Source: Chalara sp. BL73 | Lineage: Eukaryota > Ascomycota > Leotiomycetes > Helotiales | Assembly (NCBI GenBank): GCA_918026815.1 | Contig: CAKJVC010000030.1 | Coordinates: 868,001-932,000, forward strand | Reading direction: 5' to 3' | DNA length: 64,000 nucleotides | Part shown: one piece after another, positions 33,175 to 44,875 of the stretch | Layout: every line of letters starts with the position of its first letter | Position numbering within the stretch: the stretch's first letter is position 1 | Notes under the pieces: model-generated | Told to the model about the DNA's origin: nothing | Database searches by the model: none | What the model saw: the letters and a program-made list of their open reading frames with translations, nothing else | Position numbers and translations under genes: made by a program

Positions 33175-36100
33175 ATGACAGAAATCATGGTTGATCCTGG
33201 CCAAGAGAAAGAACATGGCCTTCAAGCAGACCCTGCTCTCCCTGCTGCAGGAATTCCCAACAATGATGAGCCGCTAGATGTAGATGGCAAGGAGAGGGAA
33301 TATGTCGATATCAATGCCTCGAGTAACAAGCGTGCAGACGCTGGCGGTAAGGAGAGTGGGAGGCGTGTTCCACTACAGCAAACCCAAAGCTATGCTACCA
33401 CCGCAAGTGCTTTGTCACAACCTGAGCAACTGGCCCAAGAGAAGAAACCATGGCACAAGAGGATCAACCCGTTAAAATGGAGCAGCCCACCACCAGTGCC
33501 AGAGACTCGGGAAGTTTCAAGGGAGTACAAGGCTTCAATTCTCAGTCAGATCTACTTCCAGTGGATGTCGCCACTAATGAGAGTAAGTGGGCATAGGCAA
33601 CTCTTTACAGAGGGCAAATGTGCTGACCTGGGCAGACCGGCTACAAACGACCACTTGAGCAAAATGATATCTGGACAGTCAACCCCGATCGGATGACCGC
33701 TAGCATGACTATCAGGATGCACGAGTCTTTCAAGAAAAGAGTCGCGCGAGGAGACAAATACCCGCTCTTATTCGCCCTGCACGAAACATTTAAGTTGGAG
33801 TTCTGGATCGGTGGAATATGCCAATTCTTTGCGAACATGTTCCTAGTTATATCACCATTCACGCTCCGATATTTAATTCAGTTTGCACAAGATGCTTATA
33901 TTGCCCAGAGGACCGGCCAACCACAACCACACATAGGAAGGGGATTGGGACTTGTATTTGGTATTACGCTTATGCAGATTCTACAAAGTTTGGGCACGAA
34001 TCACTTCATCTACCGTGGGATGATGGTAGGCGGACAAGCAAGAGCCGTATTAATATCAGTAATATTTGAGAAGTCATTGAGCATTTCTGGAAGGGCTAAA
34101 GCCGGCGGTCGGGAGATAAAAGAAGGTCCAGAAACCAAGGATCAGCACAAGGCCCATGTGAAGGGGGACAAGCAAGCCAAAAAGATGGCAAAAAGAGATG
34201 GCAAAAAGCGTGGTGCCAAGGGCTCCACGGATGCTGGACGCGGAGTTGCAGGCGACGGAGCTGGCTGGGCAAACGGACGTGTCGTCAACTTGATGTCGGT
34301 TGATACCTATCGAGTAGACCAAGCATCGGGAATGTTTCATTTGATATGGACAGCCCCTTTAGCTTGTTTAGTCACCTTAGTCCTTTTGCTTATCAACTTG
34401 ACTTATAGTGCACTTGCTGGTTTTTCATTGCTCGTTATTGGGTTGCCCATATTGACCAAGGCTGTGGGCATCCTTTTCCGTCGAAGAAGAGCTATTAACA
34501 AAATTACGGATCAACGAGTTAGTTTGACACAAGAAATTCTCCAAGCGGCAAGATTTGTCAAATATTTCGGCTGGGAGAGCGCTTTCCTTTCGCGTCTCGA
34601 AGAGATACGAGGCCGAGAGATACGGTCAATTCAGATCCTTCTTGCGATTCGAAATGCCATTAATGCGGTGTCGATGTCCTTGCCAATCTTCGCATCGATG
34701 CTTGCATTCATCACATACTCTCTTACACGACATGATCTGGCCCCAGCTCAGGTTTTCTCGTCACTTGCACTTTTTAACTCTTTGAGATTACCCCTGAACT
34801 TGCTTCCTTTGATCATTGGACAAGTTGTGGACGCTTGGTCGTCTATATACCGAATCCAAGAATATCTTTTGAGTGAGGAGCAGAACGATGACCCTAAGAT
34901 TGACGAATCTGCAGAAAATGCCGTTGAGATGCAGAAAGCTGACTTTACCTGGGAGCGCACCGCGACTCAGGATCCAAGCGAGAATCCTGCCACGAAGCAA
35001 ACGAAGAGCGAGATAAAAGCAGAGAAAAAAGATGAAAAGCAAGATGCCAAAGATCAAAAATCCGCGGCCAAGTTAGGAACAGATATTTCCTCAGGCGACA
35101 GTATTCAAGACGATGCTGCTACTCTTACAGAAAATACGGAACCGTTTAGGCTTCATGACATGAGCTTCACAATCGGTAGGAACGAGCTAGTAGCAGTAAT
35201 TGGTGGAGTTGGGAGTGGGAAAAGCTCTCTGCTAGCGGCACTTGCTGGAGATATGCGTAAGACAAAAGGCGACATAATAATGGGCGCGAGCCGTTCATTC
35301 TGCCCTCAGTACGCGTGGATCCAGAATGCAACGCTGAAGGATAATATATTGTTTGGAAAGGAGTATAATAAAGCCTGGTATGTGCTCATTAACCCACTAT
35401 TTGTAACTGAGGATCACGGATTTTGCCGCATTTTGACATGCCGAAGTATAAAATAAATTGCTGATATCCAACAAAGGTATCGCGATGTTATCGATGCCTG
35501 TGCTCTCCAGCCCGATCTCGACATGCTTCCGCAAGGAGATGCTACCGAGATTGGTGAACGTGGTATAACAGTATCTGGCGGCCAAAAACAAAGACTCAAC
35601 ATTGCTCGGGCTATCTACTTCGATGCAGACCTTATCTTGATGGATGATCCTCTTTCCGCCGTCGATGCGCACGTTGGTCGACACATTTTTGACAATGCCA
35701 TCATGGGACTGCTGAAAGATAAAGCCAGAATACTGGCGACTCATCAGTTGTGGGTTCTGAATCGATGCGATAGAATTATTTGGCTCGAGGAAGGTCGGAT
35801 ACTGGCAATCGATACATTCGATAACCTGATGCGGAATCATCTTGGCTTTCAGCAACTTATGGAGACGACGGGACTTGAGGAAGAGCATGTAGAAAAGGCA
35901 CACGTAAATGAGGATGAGGTCGAAGATGAGAAAAAGAACACGAAGAAGAAGAAAAAGGGCACTGCTCTGATGCAGGCCGAAGAAAGAGCTGTCAAGAGTG
36001 TGCCATGGTCGATTTATGCCGACTACACTCGTGCTTCGGGCACTATTTGGAACGGGCCCTTGATCATACTCCTTCTTATCTTGTCTCAGGCCGCAAATAT

Positions 36101-37751
36101 TACCTGCAGCCTTTGGTTGAGTTGGTGGACAAGCAACCAGTTTGGGTATACTACCGCAGTCTACATCGCGGTCTACGCGGCGCTGGGAGTAGCTCAGGTT
36201 ATCCTGTTGTTTATATTCTCTGTTGGCCTCACCATAATGGGTACGTCCGCAAGCAAGAAAATGTTAAGTCAAGCAATTACAAGAGCCCTCCGAGCGCCAA
36301 TGTCATTCTTCGACACGACACCCCTGGGCCGAATCACAAATAGATTCTCGAGAGATGTCGACGTTATGGACAATACCTTGACTGACGCTATCAGAATGTA
36401 CTTTCTGACTTTGTGTATGATTTCGTCTGTATTTGGCCTTATCATTGCCTACTTTCATTATTTCGCCATTGCTCTGGGACCACTATTCATGCTCTTCGTC
36501 TTTTCAGCAGGATACTACCGCGCTTCTGCTCGAGAGATGAAACGATTTGAATCGGTCTTGCGATCTAATATGTTTGCCAAATTTTCAGAAGGCATTTCGG
36601 GCACATCCTCAATCCGGGCTTATGGACTTAAAGACCGTTTCGTTCGTGAGATTCGAGCATCTATTGATGAGATGAACAGCGCTTACTTCCTCACATTTGC
36701 TAATCAGCGATGGCTTTCAACACGACTAGATCTCATTGGCAACCTCTTAGTATTTACTACTGGAATTCTCGTAATCACCTCTCGATTCAATGTCTCACCA
36801 TCCATCGCTGGTCTGGTTCTAAGTTATATTTTATCAATTGTGCAGATGATCCAGTTCACAGTCAGACAGCTGGCAGAAGTGGAGAACGGTATGAACGCCA
36901 CAGAACGTCTTCATTACTATGGTACATCTTTGGAAGAGGAAGCACCACTGCATACCATCGAAATCCGCAAATCATGGCCAGAATCAGGCGAGATTATTTT
37001 CAACGATGTGCAAATGCGTTATCGTGAAAACCTTCCTCTCGTGTTGAATAGCTTGAACATACATATCAAAGGGGGCGAGAGGATCGGCATCGTTGGTCGC
37101 ACCGGAGCTGGGAAATCAAGTATCATGTCCGCACTGTTCAGATTAGTTGAGCTCTCTAGGGGTTCAATCAAAATAGACGGTCTAGACATTAGCACAATCG
37201 GCCTCTATGACCTGCGATCCCGCCTAGCAATCATCCCACAAGATCCTACACTCTTCAAAGGCACTATCCGCAGCAACCTCGACCCCTTCGGCGAACACAC
37301 CGACCTTGAGCTCTGGTCTGCGCTTCGGCAATCTGATCTCGTGACTGCTGAAGCGGCGCTAGACGATAAATCCCCCGGCCGCATTCACTTAGATGGTATC
37401 GTCGAAGACGAGGGTCTCAACTTCTCACTCGGTCAACGACAGCTAATGGCCCTAGCCCGTGCGTTGGTCAGGGGGTCACAGATCATTGTTTGTGATGAGG
37501 CAACATCCAGCGTGGATATGGAGACGGATGAGAAGATCCAGCAAACCATTGCCACGGGATTCAAGGGCAAAACGTTGCTCTGCATTGCGCATCGATTGAG
37601 AACGATCATACACTACGACCGCATCTGCGTTATGGATCAAGGCAGGATCGCCGAGCTGGATACGCCGCTGAACCTGTATCTGCAGGGAGGCGTATTCAAG
37701 AGCATGTGCGATCGGGGAGGGATAAGGAAGGAGGATTTCTTGGAAATTTAG
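33175..37751 (+). CDS. YOR1: ABC transporter, subfamily C, Yor1-type multidrug exporter
   Basis: Exons 33175-33582, 33636-35377 and 35477-37751 give 1474 aa. The layout is TMD1-NBD1-TMD2-NBD2 without the extra N-terminal TMD0, as in yeast Yor1, a plasma-membrane exporter of oligomycin and other organic anions. NBD1 has Walker A GGVGSGKSSLL, signature VSGGQKQRLNIARAIY and LILMDDPLSAVD. NBD2 has Walker A GRTGAGKSSIM, signature NFSLGQRQLMALARAL and IIVCDEATSSVD. The NBD1 Walker-B Glu is Asp, which is normal in this subfamily. A charged insertion (about residues 300-350, Lys/Asp-rich) lies in an intracellular loop of TMD1. The second intron (35378-35476, 99 nt) splits a Trp codon inside NBD1. I used the ATG at 33175; another ATG lies four codons downstream. 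Confidence 0.92.
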
Positions 37752-38122
37752 GAAAGCTTGAGAATTTGTGCATATTTTGAGCATTTAAACAACACATACA
37801 GTGAAAAAGATGGTTTTTGGAACATCATATAGCGTTTTAGGATAATGTTTAGATAATAACATTGTGTAAATACCATTATGTCCCGTGCCGAGCTTTGACT
37901 GACGATATAGTGCTTCATGCGTACTTTCCTCGACTTAACCTGACCAAGTAGAGGCTTGGATAGAAAATGTTGTTAACCTTTTAGACTTTCTTAATATCAA
38001 ATTTTGAGCATATGCGCAAGCACATAGCCCTAGCTATCAACGCTTTCCTCCACAAGAATATAAATACACAGTCCTATATGATCTCCCCACAACGCTCTTC
38101 AGCTTATTAGACCGCCTGTATC
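37752..38122. other. Intergenic, between convergent genes
   Basis: It holds the 3' regions of the ABC transporter (+) and PAN1 (-). It is AT-rich with no further signal. Confidence 0.5.
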
Positions 38123-41100
38123 TTAGTCAAGAACTCGTCCAGCTACAGCAGCGCCGCTCTTATCCTTAGTCTGGGTCTTCTTCAATGCCTTACCCATCTG
38201 TATCTCTCCCAAAAACCCAGATGGTCTTCCTCCTGAGGGAGCACCTGGAAGACCTCCAGGAGGAGGAGGCGGCGGCAAGCCTGGAGCACCAGTTCCTGGC
38301 ATTGGTGGTGGAGGAGGAGGCCCACCCATTGTTGGCATAGGTGGTGGAGGTGGAGCCCCAGAATTTGGCATTGGAGGCGGAGGTGGCGGCGATGTTGGAC
38401 CATTTCCAATAGCTGGGCTAGTTGGCGTAGAGCCTGCACCTCCAGCAGCAGACAAAGGACGAGGAGGGCCCATAGTGCCAAAAAGGATAGAGGCCAGATG
38501 GCTGGCTCCACCACGGGTTCCTGGTCCGTCATCGTCTGATGAATCGTCATCTCTGTCAGAGCCAGCGGCTGACCAATCATCTTCTTCTGGGCGAACACGA
38601 CTAGGTCTTGCGCCAGTGGGTTGTGTAACAATAGGCTCAGGCGCTTTAGGAACCTCCTGAGTCGATGGGGTACGAAGGAATGGGTTCGTTGATACTCCTG
38701 GCTGTGGTGGAGGAATTGATGGGGGAGATGGTGTTGCACTTTCTGCAGTAGGTGGAGCAAGCTTCTTGAAAAAGGGATTTTTGGTCTCGGTCTCCGCGGG
38801 TGCTGCAGGTATTGGTGTGGCAGGTAGACTTGTATTGACAGCTGGAGATGGGACAGGGGGCACGAATGTAGGTGCGGGTGGCGGAGGTGGCGATATCTCG
38901 CGGCTTTCCAATCGAGGCGTTGATGCTTGAGGAGTCACCTGCTCTGGGCCTTCGTCGTCTGAAGAAGAATCATCACTATCATCGATCGCCTCCAATTGCT
39001 TTTGCAACTCTCTTTCCCGTGCTTGAGCAGCTTCGATTTCAATGCGTTGAGCAGCAAGTCTAGCCTCTTTGGCCTTTGCCTCAGCTTGAGCTGCCTTCTT
39101 TCGCTTCTTCTCTTCCTCTTTCGAAATCTTTCGAGCCTTGACCTGGTCTTCAAGTGCTTTTAAGCGGGCTGCAGCAGCATCTTGCTCTCTTTTGAGCTCA
39201 GCCTCCTGACGTGCAGCGTCATCCCTATTTATGTTAGTAAATATTGATGTTTCATGTAATAAAACTCACTCTAAGTCAGCAGTCGCAATGATTTGTGCCT
39301 TCTGCTCTTGCAAAACCCTCTGTTCTTCTTGAGCCTTGCGCTCACTTGCATCACTCTTGGCTGCCTTTCTTGAAGGTGGAGGCGGTGGTTTCTTTGCCAC
39401 AGGAGCTGGAGCCGCAGGAACTGGAGCCGCGAGAGCTGGAGGGGGAATACCCTGCTCCTCGTTGATTCGAGCCTGTCTCTCATTCTCGCGCTTTGCATCT
39501 TCCTCCTCGGCTTGACGGAGTTTCGCAGCTTTTTCATTCTGCTCACGTTCGATGCGTTGCTGAGCAGTTTCACCTGATTTTGCAGGAGCTTTGATTCCAA
39601 GTGCCGCAAGACGTTCAGCCATGCGCTGTTCAGCCTGTTGCTTGATGTACGCAGCCCTGTCCTCAGGAGTCTTATACTGCGAGTACGTTCCACCGGAAGC
39701 TGGTGTGGGTGCAGAGTTTGGCGTAGGCTCATTGCGGGATGACGGAGCTGGACTCTCATATCTTGAGGTCTCGGGGCGAGGTGCATCATGAGAACCACGT
39801 GATGACTTATCCTCAGTCCTAATTCTGGCGGATCTACCTGACCTTTGCAATTCAAAGATGAAATCTTTAACTTCATCTTCGACGCCAAGTCCATCTTCCC
39901 ATCTGCGTTTCTCGTGCTCACTAGTAGAGTCCTCCGCGCCATCCTTGAGACCGTCTTCTAATCCACGAGAGAAATCGCGAACACTGTCCTCGACATCTTT
40001 CACCATCCGCTCATTATTTTCCTTTTCATTTCTAACCTTGATAGACTCTTCTTCGAGGCGCTTCGGTGCAGCTGAATCGTCACCAAAGCCTGCGATATCA
40101 ACCTTTTTGCCAGTCAAGGCAGCTGTTCGTTGCTGCATCATGGCTTTAGCCCGGGCCTTGAGTCGGTCAGACTCCGTCACTGAGCCTCCGGGGCCTGTGC
40201 CGACAATTGACGGAGCGCTACCTGGGTGAGCTTTGGCATCTTTCAGACGGAAAAGCTCAAGTCTTGCATCAGCAATATTCCTTTCGGTCTTCCGAACCTG
40301 TGAAGCAATTTCCGGGAGTTTGTCTGTCAATGTCTGTAACTGACGCTTCAAAATACGTCGCTCAGCACCAGAGTCAACATTTCTCAAGGAGGCATCCGGA
40401 TGCGAATCAATGTCTTCCTGGATTCTGCGTATACGTCGATACAATTCCTCGGCCTCACGACGATCTCGTCTGTCGAGTGCATCATCTTCATCGGCAGCAT
40501 TCTCATCCTTGAAGTCGATAGCATCGAGAAGGACCTGCTTCTCACGTATTTTCTTCCTCAGCTGATCTAAGGAGATATCATCGGAGGTTGTTGAAGATGG
40601 TGAATCTGGACGTGGGGAGCCATTTCCAAGCCTACGACGAGCACTTGATTTATATCCAACGTCATCGTCATTGTTCTTGAAAACTGTAGCGTCTTTTCGT
40701 CCTCCTCTAGCGGGACCAGAGTCTCCTCGGAAGGAATGGTTCTTGAGGTAGCTGACACCGGTCTTCTGTGGCAGCAGACTCGCACCAGAGTTCTTTCGGA
40801 AATCAGACTCTTGATGAAGCAAGGACTTCACTGCTCCGATTGAATCATTGAAGTTGCGAGTAGAGGGTGGTACTAGCTCAGGCGGTAGTTGAGCAGGCAA
40901 GGGGTAGCCATTCAGCTTCCTGTAGATTAAATGCATGGCAACAGCAAATTCATCAATATTCAACCGGCCCTTGTTTCCATGATCTGCGAGAGTCCAAATA
41001 CGCTCTAGATCTGGTTTCTCGAGACCACTCTGGCCAAAGACCTCGATGGCTACATCGCCACCAATGTGGCCCTTGCCAAATCCGTCCCAGGCTTTGAATA

Positions 41101-42528
41101 CAGAGTCATATCTAGTCTTTTCCTCCTTTGTAACGGCCCATGGAATCACAGCATTTCCGGCAAGTCCTGATGTTGTGAAGGAGCCTTGTTCTCTACCCTG
41201 CTGCGGCATCATACGAGACTGCAGGAGATCGATATTAGGCAGTCCAGTTGCTGGTGCATTAACTAATCCCCACTGCCCTGGACGTCCAGTTGGCTGCGAG
41301 TTCAGCGGAGCAGTCATTCCACCGAATCCTGTCGCTGATGGGGATAGGCCTTGTGATGCACCATACGGCACTGGTGGCATTGGCGGACGAGGTCCATTGT
41401 ATCCCGTTGCGATAGGATTTTGCTGCAGATTCTGATTCTGATTGAACCCAGTCTGTAGAGGCTGCTGATAACCAGTTTGCTGGGGCTGAAACCCCCCCCC
41501 AAACCCAGCCTGTTGTTGGCCAGGATACCCCGTCATCTGTGTTGCCAGGAGAGATGAGTTTGACTGCATTGGCTGAGGTTGCTGTATTGTAGGTGGGGAC
41601 GCAGCATTTTGTCGAATGCTGAAGTCTGGAGCATTTGTAGTTGGAGTGGATGACTCGGTGCTGTCATCTGCAACTGCAAAATTTATTATATCCACCATAC
41701 TGGAAACCTCATTTCTTATATTTTCTGGAAGGACAGAAGGTAAAGATTTACCCACCAGCCTCAAATTACAAAGGTACATAGCTAGCGCAAACTCGGGAAA
41801 CAGCAGCTGTCCTGAACGGGTCGTATCCGCTAGAGTCCTATTCTCAACTTAGTAAACGATACATAGAAACATTTCCTATCCACCTACCATATCTGCGAGA
41901 GCGAGTTTCCGTCCAGTTTCGAGCGTAGCAAAAGATCCCTCGATTTCTCCCCACTTAGGGTTGATCCATCTCCAACCGCAGATTTGAATAATTGTTCAAA
42001 CTTTGCTTGATCTTGCGCACTGATAAATGACAACCGTATACTTGGAATCTTGGCCTTGGGCTTTTCTGTCCGGCGTCCTCTTGCTGGAGCGCTGGAAGGC
42101 GCTGTTTTGAAACTATCCGCCATTTGTGCAAAGCCTGTGGGTTGGGATTTCTGCACAGGTGCGGGAGGCAACGTTTGATTTTGGGTTTGAAATTGCTGAG
42201 GGATTTGAGGCATTGGAGGAACTCCAGTCTGAAAGCTCTGCTGAGGAGGAGCTTGAGAATTGAAAGGCGACGGTTGTCCCTGAAACCCTGTTTGCTGAGG
42301 CTGCATTTGCTGTGCTGGATATCCTGTAGCTTGTGGCGGTATCGGATACCCTGTGAACTGCTGCTGCAGAGGAGCAGAAGCTCCATATCCTGTTGGGTTC
42401 GCATTTAGGAAGTTCTGCTGTTGTGGTTGTTGTGGTTGTTGAGGTTGTTGAAAAGAATTAAACTGTTGCTGACCAGGTCGTCCGGTCTGGCCGCCACCCC
42501 CTAGGTAACTATTCGACCCCGAAAACAT
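38123..42528 (-). CDS. PAN1: Actin cytoskeleton-regulatory endocytic scaffold Pan1
   Basis: Exons 42528-41888, 41837-39270 and 39224-38123 give 1436 aa, with introns of 50 and 45 nt. Pan1 activates Arp2/3 and organises the endocytic coat at actin patches. The start [12 protein letters not shown], Gln-rich PTGY/QTG repeats, two EH domains (first about residues 155-245 with [22 protein letters not shown], second about 450-545 with [22 protein letters not shown]), a central coiled-coil, a second Glu/Lys-rich coiled-coil, a Pro-rich tail (PPPPPMP runs) and a final WH2-like [20 protein letters not shown] reproduce the family layout. The first intron splits the first EH domain at a Trp codon. I started at 42528; an ATG five codons upstream is also in frame. 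Frames on other readings reflect its repetitive composition. Confidence 0.92.
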
Positions 42529-43168
42529 TGTGAATATTGACAATTTTGCAAAATATCAATTGTGATGCGCCAAATAAATATGGCTAAAGAAAAGTGCTGT
42601 GCAATGGGTGTTGTTTCAACCCTAACATACGTGGTACATGCAGCAAGCTGTTGGCTGGTGACGAAGCGATGGCAATTGTCCCAAATTGGTTAGCAGCAGC
42701 CAAGTCTACCCGATATCCGAGAACCAGCAGGTAACAGTGAACTGAGGGACGCTTACAAGCCATCATCCATGAATGAAATTAGCCTACATATTCATGTATT
42801 CACTTCAGGCTCATTCATAATCTTTATTTGAAAATATCCTCATAGATGTCAAGACCATGCAATCACTTATACACGAAGACTTGGGTATATGATTAAGGCT
42901 GATTCACATAGGAAGCATTTCACAATCATCTGTCCTTCATCTAGCTTTAGTGCACACTTTTGATTGTTCTACGTAGCCTGGAGACGCTTTAACTTACAGG
43001 CTGGACTATCTCTTACAGTTGTTGAATTACCGTCCCTCCTAGTCTACGTATGTGCCAGGACAACCATTTGATCTGCCTATCTGCGCTACCATCTTTCTCA
43101 GTATATCTCCAAATTGAGTATTATACCAATACATCTTGTAGCTCCCAATTTTGATGCCTTTCGATATT
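42529..43168. other. Intergenic, tandem minus-strand genes
   Basis: It holds the promoter of PAN1 and the 3' region of the C9-methyltransferase gene. No supported ORF, repeat or RNA gene is seen. Confidence 0.5.
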
Positions 43169-44875
43169 TTACGCCTTGAAGGTATTCTTGAGGTCGACTT
43201 TGCTTGCAGCAAGTGCACCAGAAAGGCCGAATTGAGTATCGATTCCTTCAATACGATGAGTGGAATTGATGTTCTTAACGCACACAATCTGGTAGCAGGT
43301 TGCTCCTCCCTGGCGAGAGGTGATGGTGGAGTAGGCCAAGAAGTATTCCCAAGTCTTTAAGGGTATGTTAGCAGATCCCCTACAACTGTTTATTTTTGGA
43401 ACCTACCCTAAACCATTTCTCTCCGTACTTCGCAATAACCTTCTCCTTGTTACCTAACCAGTTTCTGTACCATCGCCAAAGAGTAGCAGAATAGTGAACA
43501 CCAACGGTGTCAATACCCTTGATCTCAAATCCAGCACTTTCCAAGGCACCAACATAATCTCGAAGAGGTGTGGATGCATCAGCTCCGGGAAAGACGTATT
43601 TGTTCATGAAAAGACCCCAAACAAGGTCCTCATATTGCCAGGTCTTTCTCAAGCCAGCAACCTGAATAAAGAAAACACCATCATCATTCATCATATCGTT
43701 GACTTGTCTCAGAAAGGTAACAAGATGACGGATACCCACATGTTCAGCCATCTCAAGACATGTGATCTTGTCGTACTTCGCTTCGGGGACGGGGATATCG
43801 CGATAGTCCATGCATAAAATCTTGCTTTGCTCTTCAGGGATGCCTGCCTTTCGGAGGCCGTTGTTACCCCAAGCAGTCTGATTGCGCCCAAGGGTGATAC
43901 CGGTTGTCTTAGCACCAAAGTGAACGCTGGCAAATTTGGCAAGAGTTCCCCAACCACAGCCAATATCCAGAAGCGTCTCGCCTTTTTGCAGCCCAATCTT
44001 TTCACACACGATAGCCATCTTGTTATCTTGCAACTCTTCAAGCGTCTCCTCCCTATTCTTGTCCGAAATTATGCCAGATGTGTATATCATACGTGGTCCC
44101 AGGAACCAGCCATAAAAGTCATCACCTCTGTCATAATGATCACGGACCTGTTCCTCGTCTATAAAATGTTAGCATTCGCTGTTTTTTAAGATACAGATGA
44201 CTTATTTACCTTGGGATCGAGTGTGCATGATAACTTCAGGAACAAAGTTGAAGAACACGTGGTGGAATAGGCCCAGAGTGAATCTGAAACTAGACCAATC
44301 ATGTCTATATTCCATGACCTCCAGGCAGTCCCCATTGAAATCAACCTTGCCATCGAAGTACATGTTGTGAAATGTTTCCATGGGAATCTTGTTTCTGCCA
44401 CTGTACTTTTGCCTATCTGCCTCATCCTTGAAAGTGAGGTAGTGCTCGACAGGCCGTCCAGGGTATCTGACTTTCTCGTTTTTGCGGGGAGTAAGGATTG
44501 AGGCGAGAGTCCAGTAGGCGAGTAAAATAGGGATAGTAGTGAAGAGCCCAAAGAAGATGGTGGTCTTGAATCCACCACCAACCTTCCACGAGAAGTAGAA
44601 AGGCACACCAAAGATCAATGAGAAAAGGACCTTGTTCGAGAAGCCTTCTGTGCCCGCAGCATCAGCTGGAAGGGGTGCATTTTTGATTGCTGGGTACTAA
44701 GGTAGTATTAGCATCTGTTTGGCAAGATTATGTATGCAATTGGCTTGCGACGTACAGCAGTAGTCTTCACCCCACAGTCCTCGAACTTCTCGAATTGAGG
44801 GGTGGTGACTTTGGGAGTATCAATGAACTCGAAAGAGGCGTCAGAGCCATGTACGCTCTGCGACTTGGAAGACAT
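43169..44875 (-). CDS. Sphingolipid C9-methyltransferase
   Basis: Exons 44875-44756, 44696-44210, 44158-43407 and 43354-43169 give 514 aa. The enzyme adds the C9 methyl branch to the sphingoid base of fungal glucosylceramides, using S-adenosylmethionine, at the ER membrane. Two hydrophobic segments (LIFGVPFYFSW and TTIFFGLFTTIPILLAYW) precede a cyclopropane-fatty-acid-synthase-like domain. This has HYDRGDDFYGWFLGPRMIYTSG, the cofactor loop LLDIGCGWGTLAKFA and CLEMAEHVGIRHL. The C-terminal TWEYFLAYSTITSRQGGATCYQ is typical. Length is as expected for this family. C9-methylated glucosylceramides affect membrane order, hyphal growth and sensitivity to plant defensins in other fungi. That this holds here is inference. 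Confidence 0.92.

Noticed and set aside
39271..39942. Minus-strand frame of 223 codons overlapping PAN1 in another phase
   Set aside because: It arises from the low-complexity Glu/Lys/Pro-rich coding of PAN1 and has no protein character of its own.
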